Source: DATMER01 sp963844885 (GTDB lineage: Bacteria; Acidobacteriota; Thermoanaerobaculia; Multivoradales; UBA5704). Taken from it: a stretch of DNA of 64,000 bases. Position 1 is the first letter of the stretch, and each line of letters begins with the position of its first letter. The position numbers and the translations under genes are program-made. This document shows positions 10,101 through 18,580 of this stretch, in pieces. The notes below the pieces were generated by a model that was given only the letters and a program-made list of their open reading frames with translations, did not search any database and had not been told where the DNA came from. The stretch covers positions 1,178,001 through 1,242,000 of the forward strand of contig CAWJQA010000012.1 in the NCBI GenBank assembly GCA_963844885.1, read 5' to 3'.

Positions 10101-12000
10101 CGACGTCTTCGGCAACGGCATGCTGATGTCGCGCCACATCCGCCTGCTGGGCGCCTTCAACCACCAGCATATTTTCATCGATCCGAACCCGGATCCGGAG
10201 CGCAGCTTCGGGGAGCGCCAGCGCCTCTTCGACCTGCCCCGCTCCGCCTGGACCGATTACGACGCCTCTCTGATCTCCGAGGGTGGCGGCGTGTTCGAGC
10301 GCAGCGCCAAGTCGATCCCGGTCTCGCCGCAGATGGCGAAGGCGTTCGGGATCGCCGAGGAGCCCGTCAGCCCGGCGGAGCTGATCCAGGCCCTGCTCGA
10401 GGCGGACGTGGAGCTGCTCTGGTTCGGCGGCATCGGTACCTACGTCAAGGCCCGCTCCGAGAGCCATGCGGACGTCGGCGACCGGTCCAACGACGCGCTG
10501 CGGATCGACGCCGCCGACATCCGGGCGCGGGTGATCGGCGAGGGGGCGAACCTGGGGATGACCCAGCGCGCCCGCATCGAATTCGCCCTCCGCGGCGGCC
10601 GTCTCAACACCGACTTCATCGACAACTCGGGCGGCGTGGACTGCTCCGACCACGAGGTGAACATCAAGATCCTCCTGGGCGAGGTGGTGCGCTCGGGCCG
10701 GATGACCCGGCCGCAGCGCGACGAGCTGCTGCGCGAGATGACCGACGAGGTGGCCGCCCTGGTTCTGCGTGACAACTACCTTCAGAACCAGGCGCTGTCG
10801 GTGACACAGCTCGTCAGCGCCCACCTGCTGGAACGGTTCGCCCGCTTCATCCGGGCGCTGGAGCGCGGCGGCCGGCTCGACCGGTCGATCGAGTTCCTGC
10901 CGGACGACGAGGCCATCGCGGCCCGCGGCAAGCAGGGCCTCGGCCTGACCCGGCCGGAGCTGTGCGTCCTCCTCTCCTACTCCAAGATGGCGCTCTACGA
11001 CGAGATCCTGGCTTCCAAGCTGCCGGACGACCCGTACATGCAGGAGGATCTGAAGCTCTACTTCCCGTCCGCGCTCCGGAGCTCCCAGGCCGAAGCGATC
11101 GGCAAGCACCGGCTGAGCCGGGAGATCATCGCCACGGCGGTGACCAACAGCATCGTGAACCGCGCGGGCATCCCCTTCGTCCAGGAGGTGAAGGAGAACA
11201 CCGGCCTGCCGGCGTGCGACGTCGCTCGCGCCTACGTGGCGACCCGGGAGGTCTTCGGCCTGCGCGACCTTTGGAAGCGGATCGAGGGCTTGGACAACCG
11301 GGTGCCGGCCGCGACCCAGGCGTCCATGCTGCTCGACTGCGGCCGGCTGATCGAAAGGGGGACGGTCTGGTTCCTGACCGAGCACCGGCAGCCGCTCGAC
11401 ATCGGCGCCCAGATCGAGACCTACGGCGCCGGCATCCAGGAGCTCGGAGGCAAGCTGGAGGAGATGATCGCCCCGGCGGACCGGCGACTGCTCGCGGATC
11501 AGGCGGCGGCCCTGGTACAACAGGGTGTGCCGCGGGATCTGGCGCAGCGGGTCGCCTGCCTCGGCTGGATGGGTCAGCTCCTCGACGTGGTCCGCATCTC
11601 GCGGGGCGCTCCCGTGCCTGCGGTGCAGGTCGGCCGGACCTACTTCACGATCGGTTCGCGCTTCGGCTTCGACTGGCTGCGCCGGGCATCGGGAAGCCTG
11701 CCCACGGACAAGGTCTGGGACAAGCTGGCGGTGACGGCGATCGTGGACGACCTCTACAGTCTGCAGAGCGAGCTGACGGCGCGGGTGGTCGCCTCGGTCC
11801 GCAAGGGGGGTGACGCCGGAGACGCGGAGCGGGCCATCGACGGCTGGGTCCAGGAGCGCCGGCCGCTGGTGACGCGGACGGAGCAGCTCCTGGCCGAGTT
11901 GCGGGCGGTGGGCACGCCCGACCTGGCGATGCTGGCGGTGGCGAACCGCCAGCTCAAGTCGATGGGGAGCATCGGTCCGAACGGCTCGAACGGGAAATGA
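7144..12000 (+). CDS. gdhB: NAD-dependent glutamate dehydrogenase, 180-kDa class
   Basis: This 1,618-residue protein is full length for the large bacterial NAD-GDH family (PF05088). It catalyses oxidative deamination of glutamate to 2-oxoglutarate in the cytoplasm. The N-terminal regulatory half has the family opening (DMPFLVDSVTAELRHLEAEV) and ACT-like segments. The catalytic core carries RGGIRWSDRPEDFRTEILGL, KAQMVKNTVIVPVGSKGGF and the nucleotide-binding VGVGDMSGDVFGNGML. The GTG start is preceded by GGAGGA. glnA lies elsewhere in the window, so nitrogen assimilation and glutamate catabolism are both represented. The ATGA overlap with the next gene implies coupling. The gene symbol is used loosely for this class. 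Confidence 0.95.
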   Translation: MISTEKSKADLIDQVVERVRARLNGGVSMGAESFVRQLYAHVPPADLLGDSPDNLAGAALALWDFAQERAPGAPRIRVYNPRVEAHGWETSHSVVEIINDDMPFLVDSVTAELRHLEAEVQLLIHPLFQVERDAQGRLTAVREPREGGQRESFMQVQVSAQPAARHEAVRSRLEAVLNDVRLAVDDWQTMRARCWSIVEELEKSPPPLPRREIVEGIKFLEWLVDNHFTFLGYREYNFEGEGEAAVARVLQETGLGILRNEGLAIFDGLRNLGTLPADVRHFLHQPALLLITKSNRVATVHRPVPMDAIAVKCFDAHGNVTGERLFVGLFTSTAYSRSPRTIPILREKVETSLERAGFPAESHDGKALLNILETFPRDELFQIGEDDLYRIATGILPLLQRPRTALFVRRDPFERFVSCLVLVPRERYDAGLLVAFREILDRAYQGAVTSVHTHLTDEALARLHFLVATTPGHIPDVDPEEVERLLVEAGRSWSDRLGDALSESLGEAEGLALARRYAHAFPASYQERFSGSGSVSDVTLLERVAGSGELAVDLYRAAGAGASEVGLKVYGSGATVPLSDVLPMLESMGLKVLEENPYEVRLSEPGSILSIRDFQLRTEDGSPVDLTGVKGPFEEVFGRVWRGEMEVDGFNRLVLLAGLSGREVTILRAYCKYLRQIRFPFSQAYMERTLARNPEISRRLVDLFLTRFDPARREGADERAAALVADIGHRLDKVTNLDEDHILRRYLNVIEATLRTNHFQKDASGQPKPYLSFKLDSQRIEDLPKPRPFREVFVFSSRVEAIHLRGGRVARGGIRWSDRPEDFRTEILGLMKAQMVKNTVIVPVGSKGGFIVKRPPAGGREELLKEGIECYKTLMRGLLDLTDNINGSEVVPPPDVVRRDGDDPYLVVAADKGTASFSDIANGVSAEYGFWLDDAFASGGSSGYDHKKIAITSRGAWEAVKRHFRELGKDVQSEDFNVVGVGDMSGDVFGNGMLMSRHIRLLGAFNHQHIFIDPNPDPERSFGERQRLFDLPRSAWTDYDASLISEGGGVFERSAKSIPVSPQMAKAFGIAEEPVSPAELIQALLEADVELLWFGGIGTYVKARSESHADVGDRSNDALRIDAADIRARVIGEGANLGMTQRARIEFALRGGRLNTDFIDNSGGVDCSDHEVNIKILLGEVVRSGRMTRPQRDELLREMTDEVAALVLRDNYLQNQALSVTQLVSAHLLERFARFIRALERGGRLDRSIEFLPDDEAIAARGKQGLGLTRPELCVLLSYSKMALYDEILASKLPDDPYMQEDLKLYFPSALRSSQAEAIGKHRLSREIIATAVTNSIVNRAGIPFVQEVKENTGLPACDVARAYVATREVFGLRDLWKRIEGLDNRVPAATQASMLLDCGRLIERGTVWFLTEHRQPLDIGAQIETYGAGIQELGGKLEEMIAPADRRLLADQAAALVQQGVPRDLAQRVACLGWMGQLLDVVRISRGAPVPAVQVGRTYFTIGSRFGFDWLRRASGSLPTDKVWDKLAVTAIVDDLYSLQSELTARVVASVRKGGDAGDAERAIDGWVQERRPLVTRTEQLLAELRAVGTPDLAMLAVANRQLKSMGSIGPNGSNGK

Positions 12001-12506
12001 GCGGCGCCGTTGCCTTTCCCTTCCGGCCGTGGGTACGAAGCACGAGCCGGAGGGCGATGATCTGGGGCGTCGGCGCGGTCATGGCGGTCGGCGCCGTGAC
12101 CTGGTGGCTGGAGCGCGGGGAGACCCAGGCCTGGGGACGGGCCTTCGGGGTTCTCCTCGCCTACAGCCTGCTGTTCCTGGGCACGCTGCTCAAGATCTGG
12201 TGGACGGCCGGGAAGCCGGCCGTCTCCCTGGACGCCGAGGCCTTCTACTACCAGCCGCTCCACACCTTCCGGCCGAACCGGGTCGCCTTCGAGACGGTGC
12301 TCGCCTGCAACCCCAAGCCCGGGACCGAAGCGCTGCGGGTCGTGGTCGCGAAGCGGAGCGTCGCCCGCGAGCTCTACCTCAACCTCGCCGTGGTCAAAGG
12401 CCAGCACCGCTTCCTCGACCTGCTCGAAGAGCGCCTGAGCGCCGCCGGCCTGGAGAAGGTCCCCGGCCAGGACCATACCTGGACCCGGCCGGACTGGCAG
12501 GAGTGA
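11997..12506 (+). CDS. Small membrane protein of unknown function
   Basis: This 169-residue protein begins with ATGA overlapping the stop of the glutamate dehydrogenase gene. Two hydrophobic helices lie near residues 20-36 (MIWGVGAVMAVGAVTWW) and 47-68 (WGRAFGVLLAYSLLFLGTLLKI). The C-terminal ~100 residues form a mixed alpha/beta domain (SLDAEAFYYQPLHTFRPNRV) reminiscent of the PH-like bPH or YdbS-type domains that follow two membrane spans. That resemblance is only by eye. The coupling suggests coexpression with GDH but says little about function. Confidence 0.7.
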   Translation: MSGAVAFPFRPWVRSTSRRAMIWGVGAVMAVGAVTWWLERGETQAWGRAFGVLLAYSLLFLGTLLKIWWTAGKPAVSLDAEAFYYQPLHTFRPNRVAFETVLACNPKPGTEALRVVVAKRSVARELYLNLAVVKGQHRFLDLLEERLSAAGLEKVPGQDHTWTRPDWQE

Positions 12507-12577
12507 GGGACGCCTGGAGAGGCCCGGACACCCTGGTAGACTGGGCGCGGTTCACGGTTTCGCGTTCGAGGATTGTC

Positions 12578-14788
12578 ATGCGCAAGCTCTTGTTCTTTGT
12601 TCCCGTGCTTCTCGCCCCGACTCTCGCCGCGGCGTTCGACGGGTTGCTGCTCCGCCCCGACGGCAGCCCGGCGGCCGGTCACCAGGTGTCGGTGGTCGGC
12701 CTGTCCATCTCCGTGACCACCGATGAGGAGGGCCGGTTCCGGATCTCTCCCGACCCCGCCCTCCCGTTCCGCCTCGTGGCGACCGGCCCCGGCGGCGAGG
12801 TGTCGGCGCCGATCGAGGTGACCGCTCTCTCCGGCGACTCTCCGCTCGTGGCGAACATCCCCGCCATGTTCCAGGACAGCGTCACCGTCGCCTCGGGCGT
12901 GGCCCCGGGCCTGGAGACGCCGCCCGCCGCGGCCACCACGATCGTCGGCCAGGAAGACCTGGAGCAGCGCCGGCCGCACCGGCTGGTGGACGCCGTGCAG
13001 GGCATTGCCGGCGTCTCCCGGTCCGAGGAAGGACCGACGGGCGTGCCCGCCATCCGGGGCCTCTCCCGTGGCCGTACCCTGATCCTGCTCGACGGCGCCC
13101 GGGTGACCACCGAGCGCCGGGCCGGGCCGTCCGCGGCCTACCTGGACCCGTTCACCCTCGCCTCGGTGGAGATCGCCCGCGGCCCCGGCTCCGTAGCCTA
13201 CGGCTCGGACGCCTTCGGCGGCGTCATCAATGCGCGCTCCCGCTACCCCGACCCCGGGAGCCCCGCCGCTCTCCGCTACAGCCTCAACACCGGCTTCGGT
13301 GCCGACGGCGAGGACGCGCTCGGCGTCGAGGCGTCGGCCGGCGTCCTTGGCGGCGCTCTTCTCGCGCAGTATCACCAGCGCAAGGCCGGAGACGGAGAGT
13401 CTGGGGGCGGGGAGCTGATCTTCAACTCCGCCTACAGCGACCGCGGCGGCGCCCTGCGCTACGTGGTGGACACCCCCGCCGGCCGCCTGCGGGCCGCCTT
13501 TTCCCTCATGGACGGCGAGGACATCGGCAACCCGGCGGTGGACTCGAACGTGACGCGCGCCTTCTATCCCAAGGAGAGCTCGCGGCGGTTCAACCTGACC
13601 CTCGACATGGGACCGACGGGCGCGCCGGGCGGCTGGGAGAGCGTCGAGTTGGGTCTGTTCCTCGGCACCTACCGCCTGAACCTCACCCGCGACCGGCTCC
13701 CCACGGCCACCGTCGCCCGCCGGATCGACCGCTCCGCCACCACGTCCGACGACGGCTCGCTGCGCGCCGTGGCCACTCGCCCGGCCCTCGGAGGCCGGCT
13801 CCAGATCGGGGCCGAGGCCGTCGCCCGCTTCAACCTGGAGTCGTTGACGGAGCGCGAGACGTTCGACCTCGCCGGAAACCGGACCGGCCTGTCGCAGCCC
13901 CCCGCCATCGACGACGCGCGACGCACCGACACCGGCCTTTTCGCCTCCTGGGACCGGGCGCTCGGCGGGCGTTCCCTGATCGCCCTCGGCCTGCGCGGCG
14001 ACCGGGTGGAGACCGAGAACAACGGCGGTTACTTCGGCGACCGCTCCACGGGGAGCTCCGCGCTGTCGGGCTACCTGGCCCTGACCGCGAGCCCGTTCCC
14101 GAGGCTCACCGCCAGCCTGCAGGTGGCGCGCGGCTTTCGCGATCCCACCCTCTCCGACCGCTACTTCCGCGGCCCCACCGGGCGCGGCTTCGTGACCGGC
14201 AACCCCGGCCTCGACCCGGAGACCAGCCTCCAGTATGACACCTCGCTGCGCTGGACCGTGGGCCGCGGCTCGGTGGCGGCGTTCGGCTACCTCTACAAGA
14301 TCGACGGCCTGATCGAGCGGTATGGCAACGGTACGGACTTCTTCTTTCGCAACCGCGGCGAAGCGGAGATCCGGGGCTTCGAGCTGGAAGCCCAGACGCC
14401 GCTCCCCGCTGGCTTCAGTCTGGAGCTGGCGGCCACGTTCGCCCGCGGCGAGTCCGGCGGCCTGCCCGTCGACGACATCCCCGCCCACGGCGGCTTCACC
14501 ACGCTGCGCTGGGCGGACGAGCGCTTCTTCGCCTACGTCCGGAACGGTGTCTTCCTGCGCGACGGCAGGCCCGGCCCCAACGAGACGGAGCGGCCCGGCT
14601 ATTCGACCTGGGAGCTGGGAGCCGGCTGGCACCTGTCCGACCCGGTCGAGCTGCGCCTCGCCGGCCGCAATCTGACCGACCGCCGCTACCACGAAGCCGC
14701 GGACGCGACCGCCACCCTGGCCCGCGGCAGGAGCTTCACCCTGGGGCTCGTCGGGAAGATCCAGGGTCCGCTCAGGAAGATCCAGTAG
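12578..14788 (+). CDS. TonB-dependent outer-membrane receptor
   Basis: This 736-residue protein starts with a signal peptide (MRKLLFFVPVLLAPTLAAAF). A carboxypeptidase-regulatory-like beta-sandwich spans about residues 20-95, and the plug domain (VDAVQGIAGVSRSEEG, VEIARGPGSVAYGSDAFGG) about 105-215. The rest is the 22-stranded barrel ending in the usual RNLTDRRYHEAADA and FTLGL. It should import a large nutrient such as a siderophore or cobalamin through the outer membrane. The last strand normally ends in an aromatic residue near the native stop. Here it runs on as GKIQGPLRKIQ, because the 3' end contains a 38-bp scrap of a CSLREA gene that also supplies the stop codon. The substrate cannot be told from sequence. 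Confidence 0.9.
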   Translation: MRKLLFFVPVLLAPTLAAAFDGLLLRPDGSPAAGHQVSVVGLSISVTTDEEGRFRISPDPALPFRLVATGPGGEVSAPIEVTALSGDSPLVANIPAMFQDSVTVASGVAPGLETPPAAATTIVGQEDLEQRRPHRLVDAVQGIAGVSRSEEGPTGVPAIRGLSRGRTLILLDGARVTTERRAGPSAAYLDPFTLASVEIARGPGSVAYGSDAFGGVINARSRYPDPGSPAALRYSLNTGFGADGEDALGVEASAGVLGGALLAQYHQRKAGDGESGGGELIFNSAYSDRGGALRYVVDTPAGRLRAAFSLMDGEDIGNPAVDSNVTRAFYPKESSRRFNLTLDMGPTGAPGGWESVELGLFLGTYRLNLTRDRLPTATVARRIDRSATTSDDGSLRAVATRPALGGRLQIGAEAVARFNLESLTERETFDLAGNRTGLSQPPAIDDARRTDTGLFASWDRALGGRSLIALGLRGDRVETENNGGYFGDRSTGSSALSGYLALTASPFPRLTASLQVARGFRDPTLSDRYFRGPTGRGFVTGNPGLDPETSLQYDTSLRWTVGRGSVAAFGYLYKIDGLIERYGNGTDFFFRNRGEAEIRGFELEAQTPLPAGFSLELAATFARGESGGLPVDDIPAHGGFTTLRWADERFFAYVRNGVFLRDGRPGPNETERPGYSTWELGAGWHLSDPVELRLAGRNLTDRRYHEAADATATLARGRSFTLGLVGKIQGPLRKIQ

Positions 14789-14804
14789 CGGTTGTTGACG
14801 GCGC
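14767..14804 (+). repeat. 38-bp exact copy of CSLREA-gene DNA in TonB gene 3' end
   Basis: These 38 bases are identical to 17171-17208, which lies inside the 3' part of the minus-strand CSLREA gene. Here the segment covers the last codons and TAG stop of the TonB receptor gene and runs 16 bases beyond it. Confidence 0.85.
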
Positions 14805-14835
14805 GGCGGGGGCGTCGTCACGCCCCCGCCGCGCC
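14800..14835. terminator. Long GC hairpin after TonB receptor gene
   Basis: A perfect 15-bp inverted repeat (14800-14814 with 14821-14835) with a 6-base loop begins 12 bases after the TonB receptor stop. No T tract follows. It partly overlaps the 38-bp repeated segment. Confidence 0.55.
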
Positions 14836-14850
14836 GGTTCAAGCTATACT

Positions 14851-14930
14851 GCCGTTACTTCCTGGGTCGAGGCATCGGTCTCGGGAGCGGCCGTCCGAGC
14901 GGGGGTGGAGCCCAACTCGGACGGCTTTTC
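14851..14930 (+). ncRNA. Candidate short RNA or leader: TATACT box plus terminator hairpin
   Basis: A TATACT box near 14855 is followed about 35 bases later by a perfect 10-bp inverted repeat (14890-14899 with 14916-14925) and TTTT. This looks like a minimal transcription unit of about 65 nt, or an isolated terminator. No ORF of credible quality lies between. It could equally be a second terminator for the receptor gene. Confidence 0.3.
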
Positions 14931-15172
14931 GTCTTCCGGCGGCGGCGCCGTCTTCACCTTCCCCCTCGACCGGCGGGGCTGCATCCGGAATGCGACGAGC
15001 CTGGCGGGGAGAAGTCTGCCACGGGATCGGCCCGGCCGAGCTGCCGCTGGGAAAAATTACGATCTTTCCCAATTCCCAGCACTTCAACGACCGCGAAGGC
15101 TGCCGGACGCCTGGCGCAACCGGGTCGCCCTCGCGTAGGAAGCCCGCGTCCTGAAAGCCTCGGTGCAGCGGC

Positions 15173-15473
15173 CCCTCGCGTGTAGAGGCCGTTCCTCACG
15201 TGTTGGCGGCCGGCCCTCGCGTGTAGCGGCGGTTCCTCACGTGTTGGCGGCTGGCCCTCGCGTGTAGCGGCGGTTCCTCACGTGTTGGCGGCTGGCCCTC
15301 GCGTGTAGCGGCGGTTCCTCACGTGTTGGCGGCCGGCCCTCGCGTGTAGCGGCGGTTCCTCACGTGTTGGCGGCTGACCCTCGCGTGTAGCGGCGGTTCC
15401 TCGCGTGTTGGCGGCTGACCCTCGCGTGTAACGGCTGTTCCTCGCGTGTTGGCGGCCGGCCCTCGCGTGTACA
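15173..15473. repeat. 41-bp tandem array, 7+ units (two 20/21-bp halves each)
   Basis: Units start at 15173, 15214, 15255, 15296, 15337, 15378, 15419 and a partial one at 15460, so the period is exactly 41 bp. Each unit is two related halves, one with CTCGCGTGTAG and the other with CTCACGTGTTGG, spaced 20 and 21 bp. The CACGTG in the second half is a 6-bp palindrome. The array lies between convergently spaced genes and has no plausible coding frame. There are no spacers, so it is not a CRISPR. Confidence 0.9.
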
Positions 15474-15899
15474 ACGCCCTGCTCTACCGAGGAAACCCGG
15501 GGCCTTGGCCCGAGTTGCGGGCTCGGCCGAACCGCCTCCCACCGGGGTGGACCGAGTACTTCAGCTTCGGCCACACCGGGCAAGCCGTACTCACCGGTAC
15601 CACAGCGTCGGCACGATGAGCGTAGGCCGGCGCCTCAGTGGAATCGCCATCCCGCCGGGTAGGAAGGGCCACCCGCCGGATGGAGCAGCGTCGTCGCCTT
15701 CCCGTCCGGCGGCGACCGCGCTCCCCACCATTCCGCCCGGCGCTACCGGCTGGCTTTCTCCCTAGCATGGTGATTATCAACGGGAGTGGATATCGACCGC
15801 GAAATTCGCTAGAACGGTCGCCGCGGATCGGTTGGCTCTCGGCTCCAACTGAAGCTCGTCCATCCAAGGGATGGAAGGCTCATTTCAAGGAGGCGTTCC
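15474..15899. other. Gene-free stretch upstream of a secreted protein gene
   Basis: No credible ORF is seen; open frames here show shadow-like composition. The last 12 bases hold the strong Shine-Dalgarno CAAGGAGG for the gene at 15900. No confident promoter was recognised. Confidence 0.4.
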
Positions 15900-16940
15900 A
15901 TGCTCAACCGACGTATTCTTGTCTTCCTGACCCTCGCGGGCCTCGTGACGGTCGCCGCCAACGCCGCCTCCGCTCAGGAGCTCAAGGTCGATCTCGCCAG
16001 CGATCCCGGGACCGAGCAGATAGAGCAGACCCCCCCCGGAGATTACACGATCCTAATTGTCGATAAGGCACCCAAGAATGCCTACAGCGTGCAGATCGAG
16101 GTCAATTTCACTCCCATAGCGCCGCTGCCGCCCCCGGATAAATCTGTAGAGTCTCGCGATCCGACCTGTTCCAAGCTCGTAGGCTATGTAGATGATATCC
16201 GCAATAGCGATGATGAAAAGTTTGTCTCGGGGCTCGTCTCTGAGATCAGACGGATTCTGAAGGACAAGACATGCACAGATGAGGTCGTGACAAACGCTGC
16301 CAATTCGGCCGTCGACGTTACAGAGCAGAAGATCGACGACCGCGTCTATACGCTCGCGAACGGGCAGGAGCTCAAGGTCACCGTCAGCCGAGACTCCGGG
16401 AAAGACGGGAAAAAATGGACGTTTATCTTTCGGACCCCCTCCCCAGGACGCTGGTTCAGCAGTTACGGGTTCGTCTTCGTCCCCAACCAGGATGAGCGCT
16501 ACTTTTCCAAGCTCAAGCAGGGCACGACCGACAAGTACCTGGTTACCCGCGCCGCTCACAACTCGGGCAACGACTTTTCCCCATCCCTCTTTTACTCCTG
16601 GCTGCCCGCCAGCCGTGAAACAATGGGTTGGAGCTTCGGTATTTCTGCCGGTCTAGGGTTTGACCAGAGCAACCCGATCGTCTTCGTCGGCCCCATGGGA
16701 ACCTTCCACCAGAACATCAGTCTGCTTTTCGGAGCGGTCGTCCATAAACAGAAGCGTCTGAACGGGATGTACTCACCGGAACAGGAAATCGGCGAGAACC
16801 TGACCGAGGCCCAACTCACGGAGCAGACCTACAGGGCCAACGTCTTCTTCGGCCTTTCGTTCCGCTTCGGCTCAAACCCGTTCACGACCGACAGCAGCGC
16901 CTCGAAGCCCACGCAGAAACAGAAAGCAGAACCAAAATAG
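15900..16940 (+). CDS. Secreted/outer-membrane protein of unknown function
   Basis: This 346-residue protein has a clear signal peptide (MLNRRILVFLTLAGLVTVAANAASAQ is the N-terminal region; cleavage expected after SAQ). The middle contains two cysteines (PTCSKLVG and KDKTCTDE, about 45 residues apart) that may pair. The C-terminal part (GRWFSSYGFVFVPN, WSFGISAGLGFDQS, ANVFFGLSFRFG) has alternating hydrophobic strands and ends like a beta-barrel, followed by a lysine-rich tail. The ATG is preceded by AAGGAGG at good spacing. Base composition is lower in GC than the flanks. No family is recognised. A convergent GC hairpin follows. Confidence 0.75.
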   Translation: MLNRRILVFLTLAGLVTVAANAASAQELKVDLASDPGTEQIEQTPPGDYTILIVDKAPKNAYSVQIEVNFTPIAPLPPPDKSVESRDPTCSKLVGYVDDIRNSDDEKFVSGLVSEIRRILKDKTCTDEVVTNAANSAVDVTEQKIDDRVYTLANGQELKVTVSRDSGKDGKKWTFIFRTPSPGRWFSSYGFVFVPNQDERYFSKLKQGTTDKYLVTRAAHNSGNDFSPSLFYSWLPASRETMGWSFGISAGLGFDQSNPIVFVGPMGTFHQNISLLFGAVVHKQKRLNGMYSPEQEIGENLTEAQLTEQTYRANVFFGLSFRFGSNPFTTDSSASKPTQKQKAEPK

Positions 16941-17004
16941 GAGGCCTCCAAGAAGGTGCCCTCCCGCCAGGCACCCACCAAGTCCCGGAAACGCCACTGC
17001 AGGC

Positions 17005-17030
17005 GGGGGGCGCAGGTTGCTGCGCCCCCC
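17005..17030. terminator. Bidirectional terminator-like hairpin
   Basis: A perfect 11-bp inverted repeat (17005-17015 with 17020-17030) with a GTTG loop lies between the convergent secreted-protein and CSLREA genes. There is no T tract on either side. Confidence 0.5.
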
Positions 17031-17041
17031 ACCGTCCAGGA

Positions 17042-18496
17042 TCAATTGCAGATGTCGAGCGCGCTGGTGTCGAGCACCGTGGCGATGGTGTGGTTGCGCG
17101 GGTTGTCGTAGGTTTTCTTCGTGCCGGTCTCCAGGTCGGTCACCGTCAGCTTGACGCCGACGTTCGTCAGTCCGCTCAGGAAGATCCAGTAGCGGTTGTT
17201 GACGGCGCAGCCGTCGAGCACCTTCACGGTGAGCTCCACGTTCGAGGCGTCGAAGAACCAGAAGTATCCGCTCTGGTCGGTGAGCGGCACGGCCGAGCCG
17301 TTGCCGGATTGGGTGTTGGTGTTCCAGGCGACTTCGATCCGGAAGCGGCCTTCGTGCAGGCACAGGGTGGTGCCGCCGTTGAGGCACTGCTCGGTGACCT
17401 CGACGGCGCCGATGTCGCAGGCGCCGGAACGTTCCGCGCCGCGCTGGTCGACGGACTCGCAGCCGGAGCCATGATCGATGGCCTGGCTCGGCGGCGAGGG
17501 GACGTGGACCGGAGTGGTGCCGCCGACCGCGGCCAGCGCGGAGAGGACCGGGTTGATCGGCGACGCCACGGTACCGGCGAGGTCGCCGTGGCTCGCGCTG
17601 AAGTCTCCGCAGCCGGTTCCGATCCCCACGAGGTTGTGGCCGGCCGAGAGCGCGGAGCCCGAGCAGTCGGCTTCGGTGCCCGTGCCGGTATTACCGGCGA
17701 GGATCGAGTTCTCGAAGGTCGGATGGTTGACGCTGATGAACGGATCGCTCACCACGAAGGCGCCGCCGCCGTGGGGCGCGGTGTTGGCGGAGAAGGTGGA
17801 GTTGGAAATCTCGCCGACGGCGTGGCTGGTGGCATAGAGGCCGCCGCCGGACGCGGTGGCGGCATTGTTCGAGACGGTCGAGTTGAGCAGGTCGCCGGTG
17901 CCCTCGATCGACAGGCCGCCGCCGTTGGCGGCCGAGTTGTTCGAGACGGTGCTCTGGACGAGGGTCACCTTGGAGCCGCCGCCTTCGCCGTGGATGCCGC
18001 CGCCGAAGTCGAGCTGCGCCTGGCTGCCGGAGACGACGCCGCGGGTGACGGCCAGCTCGCCGAAGACGCGGATGGCGCCGCCCGGCGCGCCGTTGGTGGC
18101 GCCGTGGCGGACGGTGAGGCCCACCAGCTCCAGCTTGCTGCCGGACTGGACGTCGAAGACGCGGTCGAGGCCGCCGCCGTCGATGGTGGTGTTGACGGCG
18201 TCGCGGCCGACGATCGTGACGTCGTCGCGGATGTCGAGGTCGCCGGTGGCGGCGAGGTCTTCGCCGGCGCCGGCCAGGCTCAGGGTATAGGTGCCGGTGT
18301 TGAGGAGGATGAAGTCGGGGCCGGCCGCGGCGTTGGCGGCCAGGATGGCTTCGCGGAGGGAGCAGTGGTGGTCACAGGCTCCGTCCGCGCTGTCGGTCAG
18401 CGTGGTCGGGATGAAGACCGCGGCCCGCGCGGCGGGAACAGCCGCCGTGAGCGCGAGCAGCAAGGGAAGAAGGGTGCGGAAGAACGTACGGAACAT
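17042..18496 (-). CDS. CSLREA-motif secreted beta-helix protein (copy 1)
   Basis: This 484-residue exported protein has a signal peptide (FRTFFRTLLPLLLALTAAV) and then the CSLREA box (CDHHCSLREAILAAN, about residues 40-55) near the mature N-terminus. A right-handed parallel beta-helix follows, with asparagine and glycine ladders (VSNNSAANGGGLSIEG), then a 'DQRGAER...CDIGAVE' choice-of-anchor segment. A C-terminal domain of about 100 residues follows (LCLHEGRFRIEV, SGYFWFFDASNVELTVKVLD, RYWIFLSGLTNVGV). Such proteins are thought to be surface or secreted. It is the last and most divergent of four adjacent paralogues, separated by 84 bases from copy 2. It donates the 38-bp segment found in the TonB gene. 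Confidence 0.85.
   Translation of the reverse strand: MFRTFFRTLLPLLLALTAAVPAARAAVFIPTTLTDSADGACDHHCSLREAILAANAAAGPDFILLNTGTYTLSLAGAGEDLAATGDLDIRDDVTIVGRDAVNTTIDGGGLDRVFDVQSGSKLELVGLTVRHGATNGAPGGAIRVFGELAVTRGVVSGSQAQLDFGGGIHGEGGGSKVTLVQSTVSNNSAANGGGLSIEGTGDLLNSTVSNNAATASGGGLYATSHAVGEISNSTFSANTAPHGGGAFVVSDPFISVNHPTFENSILAGNTGTGTEADCSGSALSAGHNLVGIGTGCGDFSASHGDLAGTVASPINPVLSALAAVGGTTPVHVPSPPSQAIDHGSGCESVDQRGAERSGACDIGAVEVTEQCLNGGTTLCLHEGRFRIEVAWNTNTQSGNGSAVPLTDQSGYFWFFDASNVELTVKVLDGCAVNNRYWIFLSGLTNVGVKLTVTDLETGTKKTYDNPRNHTIATVLDTSALDICN
17171..17208 (-). repeat. Source copy of the 38-bp repeat
   Basis: This segment is identical to 14767-14804. Here it encodes, on the minus strand, the conserved NNRYWIFLSGL part of the CSLREA C-terminal domain. 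That makes this the probable donor. Confidence 0.85.
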
Positions 18497-18580
18497 GGCT
18501 TCGATTTCTCCTTCGGGGTTTTGACGCTGCAGCGTTCGGTTCTGCCTGTTTGTACGATCGTGGAGGGTTTTGCGTCCAAC

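Noticed and set aside
6532..11520. Very long minus-strand ORFs (944 and 705 codons) opposite the glutamate dehydrogenase gene
   Set aside because: They are antisense shadows in high-GC DNA; the plus-strand protein is a full-length known family. Only the HTH part at 6532-6948 is real.
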